This document shows, in pieces, positions 7,887 through 15,786 of a stretch of 33,672 nt of DNA (positions are counted from its first letter, which is position 1; the number at the start of each line of letters is the position of its first letter). Below the pieces are notes generated by a model. The model did not search any database, was not told the DNA's origin, and was given only the letters and a program-made list of their open reading frames with translations. Position numbers and translations under genes: made by a program. Source of the DNA: a virus. Location of the stretch: the IMG/VR virus record IMGVR_UViG_3300037010_000696, positions 1 to 33,672 of that record. The stretch is one strand, 5' to 3'.

Positions 7887-8126
7887 ATGCCTCTAGAGCT
7901 CGTCCCCGCGACACCAAAGCCTGAGAAGACCAAGCGCCAGAAGATCCTGGCCCGCGCCGCTTCAGTCCTGCCGCCTCAGATGATCCGCTGCCCTCGATGC
8001 AGCTCTCTGGAGTTCGTGCAAACGGTGCTGGGCGCCGAGATGAAGAACGGCAGGATTTCAGGCGGGCGCAAAGAGCTCGCCTGCCTGCACTGCATGCTGA
8101 AGGGCGAGAGAGTCATCGTCCGCTGA
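7887..8126 (+). CDS. small zinc-ribbon phage protein
   Basis: A 79-residue protein with a basic N-terminus and two CxxC pairs (CPRC near residue 35 and CLHC near residue 66), giving a zinc-ribbon layout. It starts 7 bp after the minor head gene and is followed by three stacked hairpins. Small zinc-ribbon genes are common between the minor head and scaffold genes of related phages, but their role is not known to me. Confidence 0.7.
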   Translation: MPLELVPATPKPEKTKRQKILARAASVLPPQMIRCPRCSSLEFVQTVLGAEMKNGRISGGRKELACLHCMLKGERVIVR

Positions 8127-8132
8127 ATACCC

Positions 8133-8220
8133 AGGCCTGCCACCGCGCAGGCCTTCCTATTTCTAAGCCGCCCACTGAGGCGGCTTTTGCATTTCTGGGC
8201 CTCGCAAAGCGGGGCCTTTT
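8133..8220 (+). terminator. three stacked hairpins
   Basis: AGGCCTGC (8133-8140) pairs with GCAGGCCT (8147-8154). AAGCCGCC (8165-8172) pairs with GGCGGCTT (8179-8186) and is followed by Ts. GGCCTCGC (8198-8205) pairs with GCGGGGCC (8209-8216) and is followed by TTTT. The last two look like intrinsic terminators and separate the packaging block from scaffold and capsid. Confidence 0.7.
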
Positions 8221-8262
8221 CATTGGGCTAGGCCCTCAATTAAATGCCCAAGGGGCTAAACC

Positions 8263-9036
8263 ATGTTCACTCGAAAGCACCTGATCCGTTTTTACTCGTC
8301 TCCTGCTGACGATGGTTCTGGCAATGGCGGTGGTGGCGGCGGCAATGCCAATCCCATCCCGCCAGAAGTCCAGGCGCTCATCGATCAGGCTGTGGAGAAA
8401 ACCACGGCCGGCCTCAAGGCCAAGAACGGTGAATTGCTCGGCAAGCTCAAGGAGTCTGGCGATCAACTCAAGCGGTTCGAAGGCATCGACCCCGATGCAG
8501 TAAGCGCCATGCTGAAGCGCTTCGCAGACGACGAGGAAGCGGGCCTCATCAAGGCCGGCAAGTTCGATGACGTTCTGAACAAGCGCACCGAGCGCTTGCG
8601 CGGCGACTTTGAAAAGAAGTTGGGCGCAGAGGCCGAGCGAGCCACGAAGGCGGAAGCGAAGGCGGCAAAGCTGGCCGATCGCACTCTGGCCGGCACGCTG
8701 CGTGATGCAGCCATCAAGATGGGCGCTCTGCCCGAAGCGATGGAAGACATTGTGCTGCGCGCTCGCGGCCTCTGGACGCTGAACGAGGACGGTGATGCTG
8801 TCGCTGTTGATGGCGACGGTGAAGTGATCTTGGGCAAGGACGGCAAAACGCCTCTGACGCCCTCCGAGTGGGCCGAGTCCCTTCGTGAAGCCGCGCCGCA
8901 CCTGTGGCCGCGCGCTCAAGGCGCTGGAGCTCAGGGCTCCGGTCGCGGCTCTGCCTCGCAACCTGCTGGCGATTTTGGCGGCTCCAAGTCGGAGCGCCAG
9001 GCGGCCATCAAGTCACGTTTCAAACTTCCAAGCTGA
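8263..9036 (+). CDS. capsid scaffold protein
   Basis: The protein has 257 residues. A Gly-rich segment (about residues 17-28) is followed by a long charged coiled-coil region (about 40-150) rich in Lys, Glu and Ala. The tail is basic (QAAIKSRFKLPS), a typical capsid-binding end. Composition and position directly ahead of the capsid gene identify a scaffold that templates the procapsid and then leaves. Its stop codon lies inside a CTGAAAGGC element that also supplies the ribosome site for the capsid gene. Confidence 0.83.
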   Translation: MFTRKHLIRFYSSPADDGSGNGGGGGGNANPIPPEVQALIDQAVEKTTAGLKAKNGELLGKLKESGDQLKRFEGIDPDAVSAMLKRFADDEEAGLIKAGKFDDVLNKRTERLRGDFEKKLGAEAERATKAEAKAAKLADRTLAGTLRDAAIKMGALPEAMEDIVLRARGLWTLNEDGDAVAVDGDGEVILGKDGKTPLTPSEWAESLREAAPHLWPRAQGAGAQGSGRGSASQPAGDFGGSKSERQAAIKSRFKLPS

Positions 9037-9047
9037 AAGGCTAAATC

Positions 9048-10019
9048 ATGTCTCTCTCGCAAATGCAAGTCTTCAATGACTTCATCATGCCCGCCACCAT
9101 CGAGACTCTGGCTCAGATGGTCAACAAGTTCAACGAAGCATCGGCCGGCTCCATCCGCCTGACCACCGATGGCTTCAGCGGCGACTTCCTGCAAGAGTCG
9201 TTCTTCGCTGCCATCCACTCGGCCCAGCGGCGCGTCGATCGCTACGCCGCCAACGGCACGCCTTCGGTGACGGACCTGTCTCAACTCAAGATGAGCTCGG
9301 TGAAGATCGCGGGCGGCTTCGGACCGATCCGCTTCGAGCCGGCGCAGCTGACCTGGCTGAACAAGCCCACTGCCGAAGGCATCGAAGTGGCCTCGCGCAA
9401 CTTCGCCGAGGCCATGCTGCGCGATCAGCTGAACACCGCGATTGCCTCGCTGGTCGCGGCCATCGAGAACCAGTCGGCCGCCAAGAATGATGTCAGCGGC
9501 AGCGGTGGCATCAACTACGGCGTGCTGAACGGCGCTCACGCCAAGTTTGGCGACCGCTCGGGCGAGATCGTGGCCAACGTGATGACGGGTGAGGTCTATC
9601 ACAAGCTGATCGGCCAGAACATCACCAACACCGCCAAGCTGTTCCTGGCGCAGGGCGTCACCATCGTAGACATTCTCGGCAAGTCCGTGATCGTCACCGA
9701 TGCGCCTGCCCTGTACCTGGCCGGCACGCCCAACAAGCAGAAGGTGCTCGGCCTGTCTGCTGGTGCGGCCACGGTGTTCGATGGTGGTGATGTGATCTCC
9801 AACATCCAGACCAACAACGGCAAGGACCGCATCGAAACCACGATGCAGGTTGACTACACATTCTCGTTGGGTCTGAAGGGCTACACCTGGGACGAGACCA
9901 ACGGCGGCAAGTCGCCGACCGACGCCGAACTGGCGACCGGCTCGAACTGGGACAAGGTGGCCACCGACATCAAGCAGACCGCTGGTGTCATTGCCATCGG
10001 TGACGCCGCTCTGAACTGA
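9048..10019 (+). CDS. major capsid protein
   Basis: The product has 323 residues, follows the scaffold gene, and is followed by a strong terminator. The N-terminal segment (MQVFNDFIMPATIETLAQMV) and the VTIVDILGKSVIVTDAPAL region match the HK97-fold capsid family usually linked with DUF4055 portals. Forms the icosahedral shell. The GAAAGG ribosome site lies 7 nt before the ATG. No protease gene was seen between portal and capsid, so maturation cleavage is not evident. Confidence 0.88.
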   Translation: MSLSQMQVFNDFIMPATIETLAQMVNKFNEASAGSIRLTTDGFSGDFLQESFFAAIHSAQRRVDRYAANGTPSVTDLSQLKMSSVKIAGGFGPIRFEPAQLTWLNKPTAEGIEVASRNFAEAMLRDQLNTAIASLVAAIENQSAAKNDVSGSGGINYGVLNGAHAKFGDRSGEIVANVMTGEVYHKLIGQNITNTAKLFLAQGVTIVDILGKSVIVTDAPALYLAGTPNKQKVLGLSAGAATVFDGGDVISNIQTNNGKDRIETTMQVDYTFSLGLKGYTWDETNGGKSPTDAELATGSNWDKVATDIKQTAGVIAIGDAALN

Positions 10020-10036
10020 TCTGACGGCTGACCAAG

Positions 10037-10058
10037 GCGGGGCTTTGGCCCCGCTTTT
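10037..10058 (+). terminator. intrinsic terminator after capsid gene
   Basis: GCGGGGC (10037-10043) pairs with GCCCCGC (10048-10054) around a 4-nt loop and is followed by TTTT. It limits read-through from the abundant capsid transcript. Confidence 0.8.
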
Positions 10059-10072
10059 AACTGGATAACCAC

Positions 10073-10309
10073 ATGAGCCACAAACACCCCGTCTGGTACG
10101 AACCGCACCCTTGCACACCTGAACGCAAGGCCGAGATTCGCGCGCTGGGCTTCGTCATTGTTGATGAGCGCTTCAAGCCCGATGGCTACGAGAACCCCAA
10201 GCAAGCCGCCGAGCAGGCCACGCAGGACGATGCCGACCCCGCACAGGACCACGCCGCCGAGCCTGCCCGCCGAGGCCGCAAGCCCAAGCAAGGCGCCGAG
10301 CAGGCCTGA
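10073..10309 (+). CDS. small acidic/Ala-rich head-region protein
   Basis: A 78-residue protein. The N-terminus MSHKHPVWYEPHPCTPERKAEIRALGF looks folded. The C-terminal half is low complexity (Gln, Ala, Asp, Pro) and ends with a basic RRGRKPK patch. Similar small proteins with a disordered basic tail follow capsid genes in many siphophages. Role unknown; it may be a minor capsid or connector accessory protein. Confidence 0.65.
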   Translation: MSHKHPVWYEPHPCTPERKAEIRALGFVIVDERFKPDGYENPKQAAEQATQDDADPAQDHAAEPARRGRKPKQGAEQA

Positions 10310-10332
10310 ACTAGAACACGAAGGACCGACAC

Positions 10333-11907
10333 ATGCCGACCATCTCTCAAGGCTCAGAAGTCATACTGAGCCTGGGCGCCACTGACGCCTATCAAGTCAC
10401 CGTCAAGAGTGGTGGCGAAGCCTACGTCGATCTGCTTTCTGGTGCGCCCGGGTCGCCGTACAGCTCGCCTCGGATGAATGGAAAAACCGTTCTTTCGAAG
10501 GTGTTCGGGCCTTACGGAACCGCGGCAAAAATCAAGGTGCGCGCAACTTCGGGGAGCGTTACCTACGAGAGCTATTCACCAGAGGCACCCATCACCGGGA
10601 CCGCTGCTGCCCAGGCGGCTTTCACATCCCTGGTGTCAGGGGCTGGGATTCCGACCGGGTTCCTGGCTAAGGCGCATGGCCTACAAATTGATTTCACTTT
10701 GCCTGGCTCGTTGTCGCTCGTTACGTGGACCGGCGCCACTGGCACGCTGACGCTAACCCGCGAGGTGACGCTTGATGGTCGCCCAACGCTGCGGGTTGAT
10801 CTGCCTGCAGCCTGCACCCGCGTGGAGTTGGGCGTTACGGCCGGCTTCAGTGTCCCTGCGGGTTGGGATGTGGGGGTGGCTAGAACCATGGGCTGCCCGG
10901 TCTATGTTGTTGACCGCACGCCATTTGGCGTGATGCAGCTCTACGTCGGTGACTCGACGTACACCAACTTCGACCTGTTGACCACCGACATCCCGACCAA
11001 TGAGCAGTGGAACGGCTGGCACGTCCTGCGCTACCGCGACACTGCGCCGGGCGAGAGCAATCCGAGTAAAACCGGCCCGGTTACGCAAGCCAACGTCAGC
11101 CAAGGCAAGATCCGTATCAACAAGAGCGCCGGGACCGCTGGCACTGTCTATCTGTCGTGGATGGGAACCATGCCGATCGAATCGGCAAAAGTGCTCTGGA
11201 CTGCAGATGACGGCTATGACGAGTGGTACTCGTGGCTGATGCCGACCGCCAGCGGCTACAACATCCCGTTCGCACTGGGATTTGACCGCTACTACGTTTC
11301 CACATCGCAGCCCAATTTCATGACAGAGGCGCAGGTGCGCTTGATGGCTGCTGACACGACAGGCCTTTTCGAGATGTACCCGCACGGCACAAACAACATT
11401 GGGAACACGGATGTTGGGGCGGCGGCCTATCTGGCAAACGACGATGCGACCTGGGCATGGCTGCAGAGCCTTGGCGTGAAGAATGCGCGCACCTATCACC
11501 CCTACGTGAAAGGTCAGTTCGACGAGACAACGGTAGCTGGGATGAAAGCGCGTGGCGTCAGCCTATGCCGCACGGTGGCTGGCGCTGTCTCGCCTGGCCG
11601 TACCTTTAAGCCGAGCATTGCAAACACTCAGCAAGCAGACTCGAACCTGCGTATGCCAATCGGCCTGTCGTTGGAATCTGGCGTCACTCTGGCGACTGCA
11701 AAGGCAGCCATCGACACCGCGATTAGCACTGGCAGCACTCTGATCATCATGTCGCACGAATTCGTCACTAGCGGCGTGACCGGCCTGCAATGGCTGCAGA
11801 GCGACACCGCTGCGCTGATGGAATACGCAGCAGCTAAGGAACGGTCTGGATTGCTGCAAAACATCAAGGCCAGCCAGCTGGCTGCGCAGATTGTGCAGCC
11901 GGCCTAA
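10333..11907 (+). CDS. polysaccharide deacetylase-like virion protein (candidate)
   Basis: The product has 524 residues. GAAGGA lies before ATG 10333. Residues 1-275 are beta-rich with Thr, Ser and Gly, like a structural or adhesin domain. The C-terminal 240 residues resemble a NodB-type deacetylase: VLWTADDGYDEW (motif with paired Asp), MYPHGTNN (one His), RTYHPYVKG and a final IIMSHEF. Only one of the usual paired metal histidines in motif 2 is evident, so activity is uncertain. A virion enzyme that removes acetyl groups from a surface glycan receptor is the best guess. The gene interrupts the capsid-to-connector block and converges with an acetyltransferase; their stop codons overlap (CTAA). 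Confidence 0.55.
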   Translation: MPTISQGSEVILSLGATDAYQVTVKSGGEAYVDLLSGAPGSPYSSPRMNGKTVLSKVFGPYGTAAKIKVRATSGSVTYESYSPEAPITGTAAAQAAFTSLVSGAGIPTGFLAKAHGLQIDFTLPGSLSLVTWTGATGTLTLTREVTLDGRPTLRVDLPAACTRVELGVTAGFSVPAGWDVGVARTMGCPVYVVDRTPFGVMQLYVGDSTYTNFDLLTTDIPTNEQWNGWHVLRYRDTAPGESNPSKTGPVTQANVSQGKIRINKSAGTAGTVYLSWMGTMPIESAKVLWTADDGYDEWYSWLMPTASGYNIPFALGFDRYYVSTSQPNFMTEAQVRLMAADTTGLFEMYPHGTNNIGNTDVGAAAYLANDDATWAWLQSLGVKNARTYHPYVKGQFDETTVAGMKARGVSLCRTVAGAVSPGRTFKPSIANTQQADSNLRMPIGLSLESGVTLATAKAAIDTAISTGSTLIIMSHEFVTSGVTGLQWLQSDTAALMEYAAAKERSGLLQNIKASQLAAQIVQPA

Positions 11908-12356
11908 AAGTCGCGGTAGTTCGGAATGTCTTCAGGTCGATTTATCTTGACCACGCGTGCAGGCATCCCGACTGCCACCCCATACGGGGGTACATCGGAC
12001 ATGACAACTGCATTAGCACCGACGCTGGCGAACTCGCCAATCGTGATCGGCCCAAGCACCTTGGCACCACTACCGATCATCGCCCCGCGTTCGATGGTGG
12101 GGGCTCCTTCAATTCCGGATCGTCCGCCAATGGTGACACCTGTACCGATGACGGCTTGTGATCGGATAACAGCCCGCCGGTTGATGACAGTGCCGAGTCC
12201 CTCATACGACAGCAGCACATCCGGGGCGATGTCGGACTGCGGCGGAAGCACGGTGGCAAACACGATGCGGTTGATCGTTTTCAAGGCCCACGGCAGCGCC
12301 GGAATACGGCGCAGATGCAGCCAGCGGGCCGCACGATAAATGCGAACGGAAATCAT
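11904..12356 (-). CDS. hexapeptide-repeat acetyltransferase (CysE/WcaB-like)
   Basis: A 150-residue protein with about six left-handed beta-helix hexapeptide repeats (about 60-130: AVIGTGVTIG, GAMIGSGAKVLGPITIG, ASVGANAVV) and the family ending GVAVGMPARVV. AAAGGGAG lies upstream of ATG 12356. Relatives acetylate serine or surface sugars. The only histidine is His14, outside the repeats. The catalytic His of CysE-type enzymes (in VVIH) is replaced (TVIN), so activity or substrate may differ. It is the only minus-strand gene in the late region, a typical lysogenic-conversion moron. It probably modifies host surface polysaccharide. Confidence 0.78.
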   Translation of the reverse strand: MISVRIYRAARWLHLRRIPALPWALKTINRIVFATVLPPQSDIAPDVLLSYEGLGTVINRRAVIRSQAVIGTGVTIGGRSGIEGAPTIERGAMIGSGAKVLGPITIGEFASVGANAVVMSDVPPYGVAVGMPARVVKINRPEDIPNYRDF

Positions 12357-12457
12357 GAAACTTCTCCCTTTGGACCGTTATGTTATCAGTGGCAAGTCAG
12401 CGTCCTCGTCGAGCTGATTCCCATCCCCTGCCGGTGCACATCGGATCGATCCAATAC

Positions 12458-12479
12458 GCCCACCTCGGTGGGCTTTTTT
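12458..12479. terminator. intrinsic terminator
   Basis: GCCCACC (12458-12464) pairs with GGTGGGC (12467-12473) and is followed by six Ts on the plus strand. The 143-bp gap 12357-12499 between the divergent acetyltransferase and connector genes holds this hairpin and presumably the promoter of the minus-strand gene, which I cannot define. Confidence 0.75.
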
Positions 12480-12499
12480 ACGCCTATTGAAAGCCAAGC

Positions 12500-12991
12500 A
12501 TGGCCCTGATCACTGAAGATGGAACAGGCCGCTCTGACGCCGAGTCCTACGCCAGTGTGAGCACGGCAGACGCCTATCACGCAGCGCGTGGAACGGATGC
12601 ATGGGCGGCACTCAGTACGCCCGTCAAAGAGGCGAGCTTGCGCAAGGCCACGGACTACATGCTCCAAGCCTACCGCGGCGCATGGAAAGGCGACCGCATG
12701 CTGAGCACACAAGCGCTTGATTGGCCTCGCTACGGCGTGACCGTCGATCGATTCCCGGTGCTGACAACCATCGTGCCGCCTGAAGTGGTCAAGGCCTGCT
12801 GCGAGCTCGCATTCAAGGCGGCATCTGGCGATCTGCTGGCCGACCAAGGCCCGCAAGTCATCTCCGAGAAGGTTGGACCTATCGATGTGCAGTACCAAGC
12901 AGGCGGGCGCCAGGCGATCAAGTACGCGTCTGTGGACGCCATGCTCTCTGCGCTGCTGGGCGGCTCTGGCATTCGCGTGGTGCGTGCCTGA
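12500..12991 (+). CDS. head-tail connector, DnaT-like adaptor
   Basis: The protein has 163 residues. It begins MALITEDGTGRSDAESYASVSTADAYHAARG, the hallmark start of the phage family labelled DnaT-like. Despite that name these proteins sit at the head-tail joining position and have the small helical fold of adaptors. A connector role under the portal is therefore more likely than DNA binding. The stop overlaps the next start (TGATG), linking it to the head-completion block 12500-14344. Confidence 0.75.
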   Translation: MALITEDGTGRSDAESYASVSTADAYHAARGTDAWAALSTPVKEASLRKATDYMLQAYRGAWKGDRMLSTQALDWPRYGVTVDRFPVLTTIVPPEVVKACCELAFKAASGDLLADQGPQVISEKVGPIDVQYQAGGRQAIKYASVDAMLSALLGGSGIRVVRA

Positions 12992-13347
12992 TGGACTACG
13001 CCGCGCTTGCTTCTCGCGCCGGGGCTCTGCTTGCCAAGTACGGGCAGGGCATGGTGCTTGCTCGCACAACCAAGGGCGCCCGAGACATCAGCACCGGCAC
13101 GCCGGCAGCTGGATCGACTGAGACATGGACTGGCTCTGGTATTGAGATCGAGTTCGACAACCGATCGATCGACGGAACGATGGTGAAGGTGGGCGACAAG
13201 CGCATTCTGCTGAGCGCTCCCAGCGTGGCCCAGCCCAAGAGCGGCGACACCCTGACCTATGCCGGCGAGACCTGGCGGGTTGAGCAGGCCAAGATCATCA
13301 AGCCCGGCACCGTAGCGGTGCTGTATGACGTACAGGTGCGGAAGTGA
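12991..13347 (+). CDS. head closure / stopper protein
   Basis: A 118-residue protein, mostly beta strand, with VKVGDKRILLSAP and DTLTYAGETWRVEQAK. This pattern is typical of small beta-barrel head-closure proteins of siphophages. Position between the adaptor and the gp10-like protein supports it. It shares its start base with the previous stop, and its end overlaps the next GTG start by 4 bp. Confidence 0.68.
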   Translation: MDYAALASRAGALLAKYGQGMVLARTTKGARDISTGTPAAGSTETWTGSGIEIEFDNRSIDGTMVKVGDKRILLSAPSVAQPKSGDTLTYAGETWRVEQAKIIKPGTVAVLYDVQVRK

Positions 13348-13943
13348 ACGACACCCTGACCGTACAGCTGCGAGCCTTTGCAGAGAAGGCCGGGTTGAAC
13401 ATCCAGACCGTTACACGCGTGGCCATGCTGAACATGACCTCGCGCATCGTGCTGGAGTCGCCCGTGGGAAACCCGGACCTGTGGAAGTCCAACAGTCACC
13501 GCGAGTTTTCCCGCAAGAACTACAACGCCCTGGCAGCCCTGAAGAACAACGCCACGCTGGAGAGCCCGGCCAGCTACACCAAGGGCGGCAAGCTCAAGGC
13601 CAAGCTGGTCAAGGAACTGAGCGGCAAGCAGCTGCGCAAGACCTTTCCGAACGTGACCGGCAAGGGCTACGTGGGTGGACGGTTCCGCGCCAATTGGGTG
13701 GCCGGCATCAACGCGCCGAACAAGACCACGACCGAGAGCACGAACGCGCAAGACAGCTGGGGCGAGGTGGAGAAGCTCAAGACGGTGCAGCTGGGCGGTG
13801 TTCTGTACTTCACAAATTCGCTTCCCTATTCGAGGAAGCTGGAATACGGACATTCCAAGCAAGCCCCGGCCGGCGTGGTGCGCCTGAACGTGCAGCGCTT
13901 CCAGCAGGACATCCAGGCCGCGATTGACGAGGTGAACAAATGA
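13344..13943 (+). CDS. HK97 gp10-like neck/tail-completion protein
   Basis: The product has 199 residues from GTG 13344, which overlaps the previous stop (GTGA). The sequence has the SRIVLESPVGNPDLWK, GRFRANWVAG and YFTNSLPYSRKLEYGHS blocks that mark gp10-like tail-completion proteins. These join the tail to the closed head. It ends in an ATGA overlap with the tail terminator gene. Confidence 0.78.
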   Translation: MNDTLTVQLRAFAEKAGLNIQTVTRVAMLNMTSRIVLESPVGNPDLWKSNSHREFSRKNYNALAALKNNATLESPASYTKGGKLKAKLVKELSGKQLRKTFPNVTGKGYVGGRFRANWVAGINAPNKTTTESTNAQDSWGEVEKLKTVQLGGVLYFTNSLPYSRKLEYGHSKQAPAGVVRLNVQRFQQDIQAAIDEVNK

Positions 13944-14344
13944 GCATCACCCTCATCGCCGCGGCCTTGGAGCGCAAGTCCGCAGCTATCGCCTCGCCCC
14001 TGGCCACTGCCTACGAGAACGAGGATTTCACGCCTACCGATGGCGTGCCGTACCAGCGCGAAAACCTGCTGCCGAATGTTCCGATCGACCATGCGCTGAC
14101 CGCTGATGTCGTGGAGTGGCAGGGCTTGTTTCAGGTGATGGTCTGCTATCCGCTCGGCGAGGGCCGAGGGTCCGCGCAAGCCAAGGCCCAGGCCATTGCT
14201 GACCACTTCGCACCGGCTCAAACGCTGATCGAGGGAAGCATCAAGGTCTACATCAACAGCACGCCACGCATCGGCGCCGGCCTCATTGACGAGGGGCGAT
14301 GGTGCATCCCTGTGACCATCAGTTGGTCCGCGTTCAAGACATAG
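13940..14344 (+). CDS. tail terminator protein
   Basis: A 134-residue protein with the DUF4128-like pattern: an N-terminal helix (LIAAALERKSAAIA), a central WQGLFQVMVCYP strand and a C-terminal WCIPVTISW strand. Such proteins cap the tail tube and stop its growth. It ends the coupled connector block and is followed by a terminator at 14364. Confidence 0.77.
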   Translation: MSITLIAAALERKSAAIASPLATAYENEDFTPTDGVPYQRENLLPNVPIDHALTADVVEWQGLFQVMVCYPLGEGRGSAQAKAQAIADHFAPAQTLIEGSIKVYINSTPRIGAGLIDEGRWCIPVTISWSAFKT

Positions 14345-14363
14345 GCCAGTAGGCCTCACAACA

Positions 14364-14394
14364 AAGCCGCCCAGGCAACTGAGGCGGCTTTTCT
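14364..14394 (+). terminator. intrinsic terminator
   Basis: AAGCCGCC (14364-14371) pairs with GGCGGCTT (14383-14390), followed by a T-rich run. The stem sequence is the same as the one at 8165-8186, a recurring hairpin in this late operon. Confidence 0.75.
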
Positions 14395-14403
14395 TTTGAT
14401 CAT

Positions 14404-14910
14404 ATGAATTGCAACAAGATCACAGCAAGCGAACTAAGGGCAGTTGTTTCGTACGACCCTGAATCAGGAATATTCATCAGAAGCGGTCCGTCGAAGCCAA
14501 ACTCTAAATCCGGATCACGTGTTGATGTGATTTGCACCACTGGCCTCCTTGCTGGCTATCGCAGAGTGAAGATAGACGGGGTTCGCTACATGGCCCACCG
14601 TCTGGCTTGGCTGTACGTATATGGAGAGTTTCCAGCCGGAACTATTGACCACATCAATGGATGCCATGGGGACAACAGGATCTCAAACCTTCGCGACGTC
14701 CCGCACGGCGTGAACATGCAGAACAGGCGTACGCACTACAAGAACAGCCAAACGGGAGTTCTTGGCGTTCACCGCGACAAGGGGAGATTTCGGGCGTCCA
14801 TATCGCATCAAGGCAAGACCGTGCACCTTGGTAGTTATCTGACGATAGATGAGGCGCAAAGCGTCTATGTGGCAGCCAAGCGAAGACTGCATGAAGGCTG
14901 CACGATTTAA
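14404..14910 (+). CDS. HNH homing-type endonuclease with AP2-like C-terminus
   Basis: The protein has 168 residues. The N-terminal LRAVVSYDPESGIF is followed by an HNH core (MAHRLAWLYVYGEF, TIDHINGCHGDNRISNLR) with the expected His, Asn and Asp. A C-terminal DNA-binding segment (GVHRDKGRFRASISHQGKT) is AP2-like. Such free-standing nucleases spread between phage genes. It is wedged between two terminators, separating connector and tail-tube genes, and its codon use is visibly less GC-rich than the neighbours. No clear Shine-Dalgarno precedes the ATG. Confidence 0.87.
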   Translation: MNCNKITASELRAVVSYDPESGIFIRSGPSKPNSKSGSRVDVICTTGLLAGYRRVKIDGVRYMAHRLAWLYVYGEFPAGTIDHINGCHGDNRISNLRDVPHGVNMQNRRTHYKNSQTGVLGVHRDKGRFRASISHQGKTVHLGSYLTIDEAQSVYVAAKRRLHEGCTI

Positions 14911-14926
14911 GTCACAGCATTGAATT

Positions 14927-15004
14927 AGCCCGCCTCGCGCGGGCTTTTTCATTTCTTGCCCGTTCCGGGCGCAAACCTCAACCCGCTCAGGCGGGTTTTT
15001 TCAT
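14927..15004 (+). terminator. tandem intrinsic terminators
   Basis: AGCCCGC (14927-14933) pairs with GCGGGCT (14939-14945) and is followed by Ts. AACCCGC (14980-14986) pairs with GCGGGTT (14991-14997) and is followed by Ts. Both lie in the short gap before the tail tube gene. Confidence 0.8.
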
Positions 15005-15020
15005 TTCTGAAAGGCCCACC

Positions 15021-15668
15021 ATGGCACAAGTACCGACCGGGACGACGTTCTATCTCGTCTCTGCGTTCGCATCTCCCAAGACCACCACCATCGTCACGAA
15101 CGCCACCGAAGCTGTCGTTACCTCGGCGGCTCACGGCTACGCCAATGGCGACTTCGTTCTGGTCTCGTCGGGATGGGGTCGCCTGAACAATCGCGCCTTC
15201 CGCATCAAGAGCGTGACCACCGATACCTTCGTTCTGGAGGGCATGGACACCAGCTCCACCACTTACTTCCCGGCCGGCAGCGGCGTGGGCACGGTGAGCA
15301 AGTTCACCACGCTGGCCCAACTGACCCAGGTTCTGGCCATCAACTCCAGCGGCGGCGATCCGATCAACGTCGAATACAAGTACTTGGAGAGCGACGTCAA
15401 GTACTCGATGAATGACGGCTTCTCGGCCACGAATTCCTCGCTGGATCTGGACGCAGACGCCATCGGCACGGCGGGCTACACCGCAGCCAAGTCGCTGACC
15501 ACTGTCCAAACCGTGACGGTCATGAAGACTGTGACGCGCAGCGGCTCGATCATCCTGCAACCCTGCACTGTGGCGCTGAATGAGAGCGTGAAGATGCAGG
15601 ACGGCCAGATCAATCGCATCACCGTCGCCTTCAACGGTCAGAACGTCCTGACCCGTTACGCCTTCTGA
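15021..15668 (+). CDS. major tail tube protein
   Basis: The product has 215 residues and is beta-rich (MAQVPTGTTFYLVSAFAS, SGWGRLNNRAFRIKSVTTDTF). The pattern fits lambda gpV-like tube proteins, and the tail assembly chaperones and tape measure follow. It polymerises into the tail tube. The ribosome site is a CTGAAAGGC element at 15007-15015. The 118-bp gap after the gene (15669-15786) holds no gene I can see. Confidence 0.83.
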   Translation: MAQVPTGTTFYLVSAFASPKTTTIVTNATEAVVTSAAHGYANGDFVLVSSGWGRLNNRAFRIKSVTTDTFVLEGMDTSSTTYFPAGSGVGTVSKFTTLAQLTQVLAINSSGGDPINVEYKYLESDVKYSMNDGFSATNSSLDLDADAIGTAGYTAAKSLTTVQTVTVMKTVTRSGSIILQPCTVALNESVKMQDGQINRITVAFNGQNVLTRYAF

Positions 15669-15786
15669 TCCCCCGGGCCTCTCGGCCCATCCCTGAGCAC
15701 CGACCTGAGCCGGGTTCTTCTCTTCGCGGGGAAGGCCCGGCCAGGCACGGGCGTTTTCACTTCACCCGCGAAAGATCAACACCACC

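Noticed and set aside
8931-10118. 395-codon minus-strand ORF
   Set aside because: Antisense shadow of the capsid and scaffold genes, a common artefact in GC-rich DNA.
12357-12499. Defined promoter for the acetyltransferase
   Set aside because: TTGCCA and TAACAT-like boxes are present on the minus strand, but their spacing is poor, so I could not support a call.
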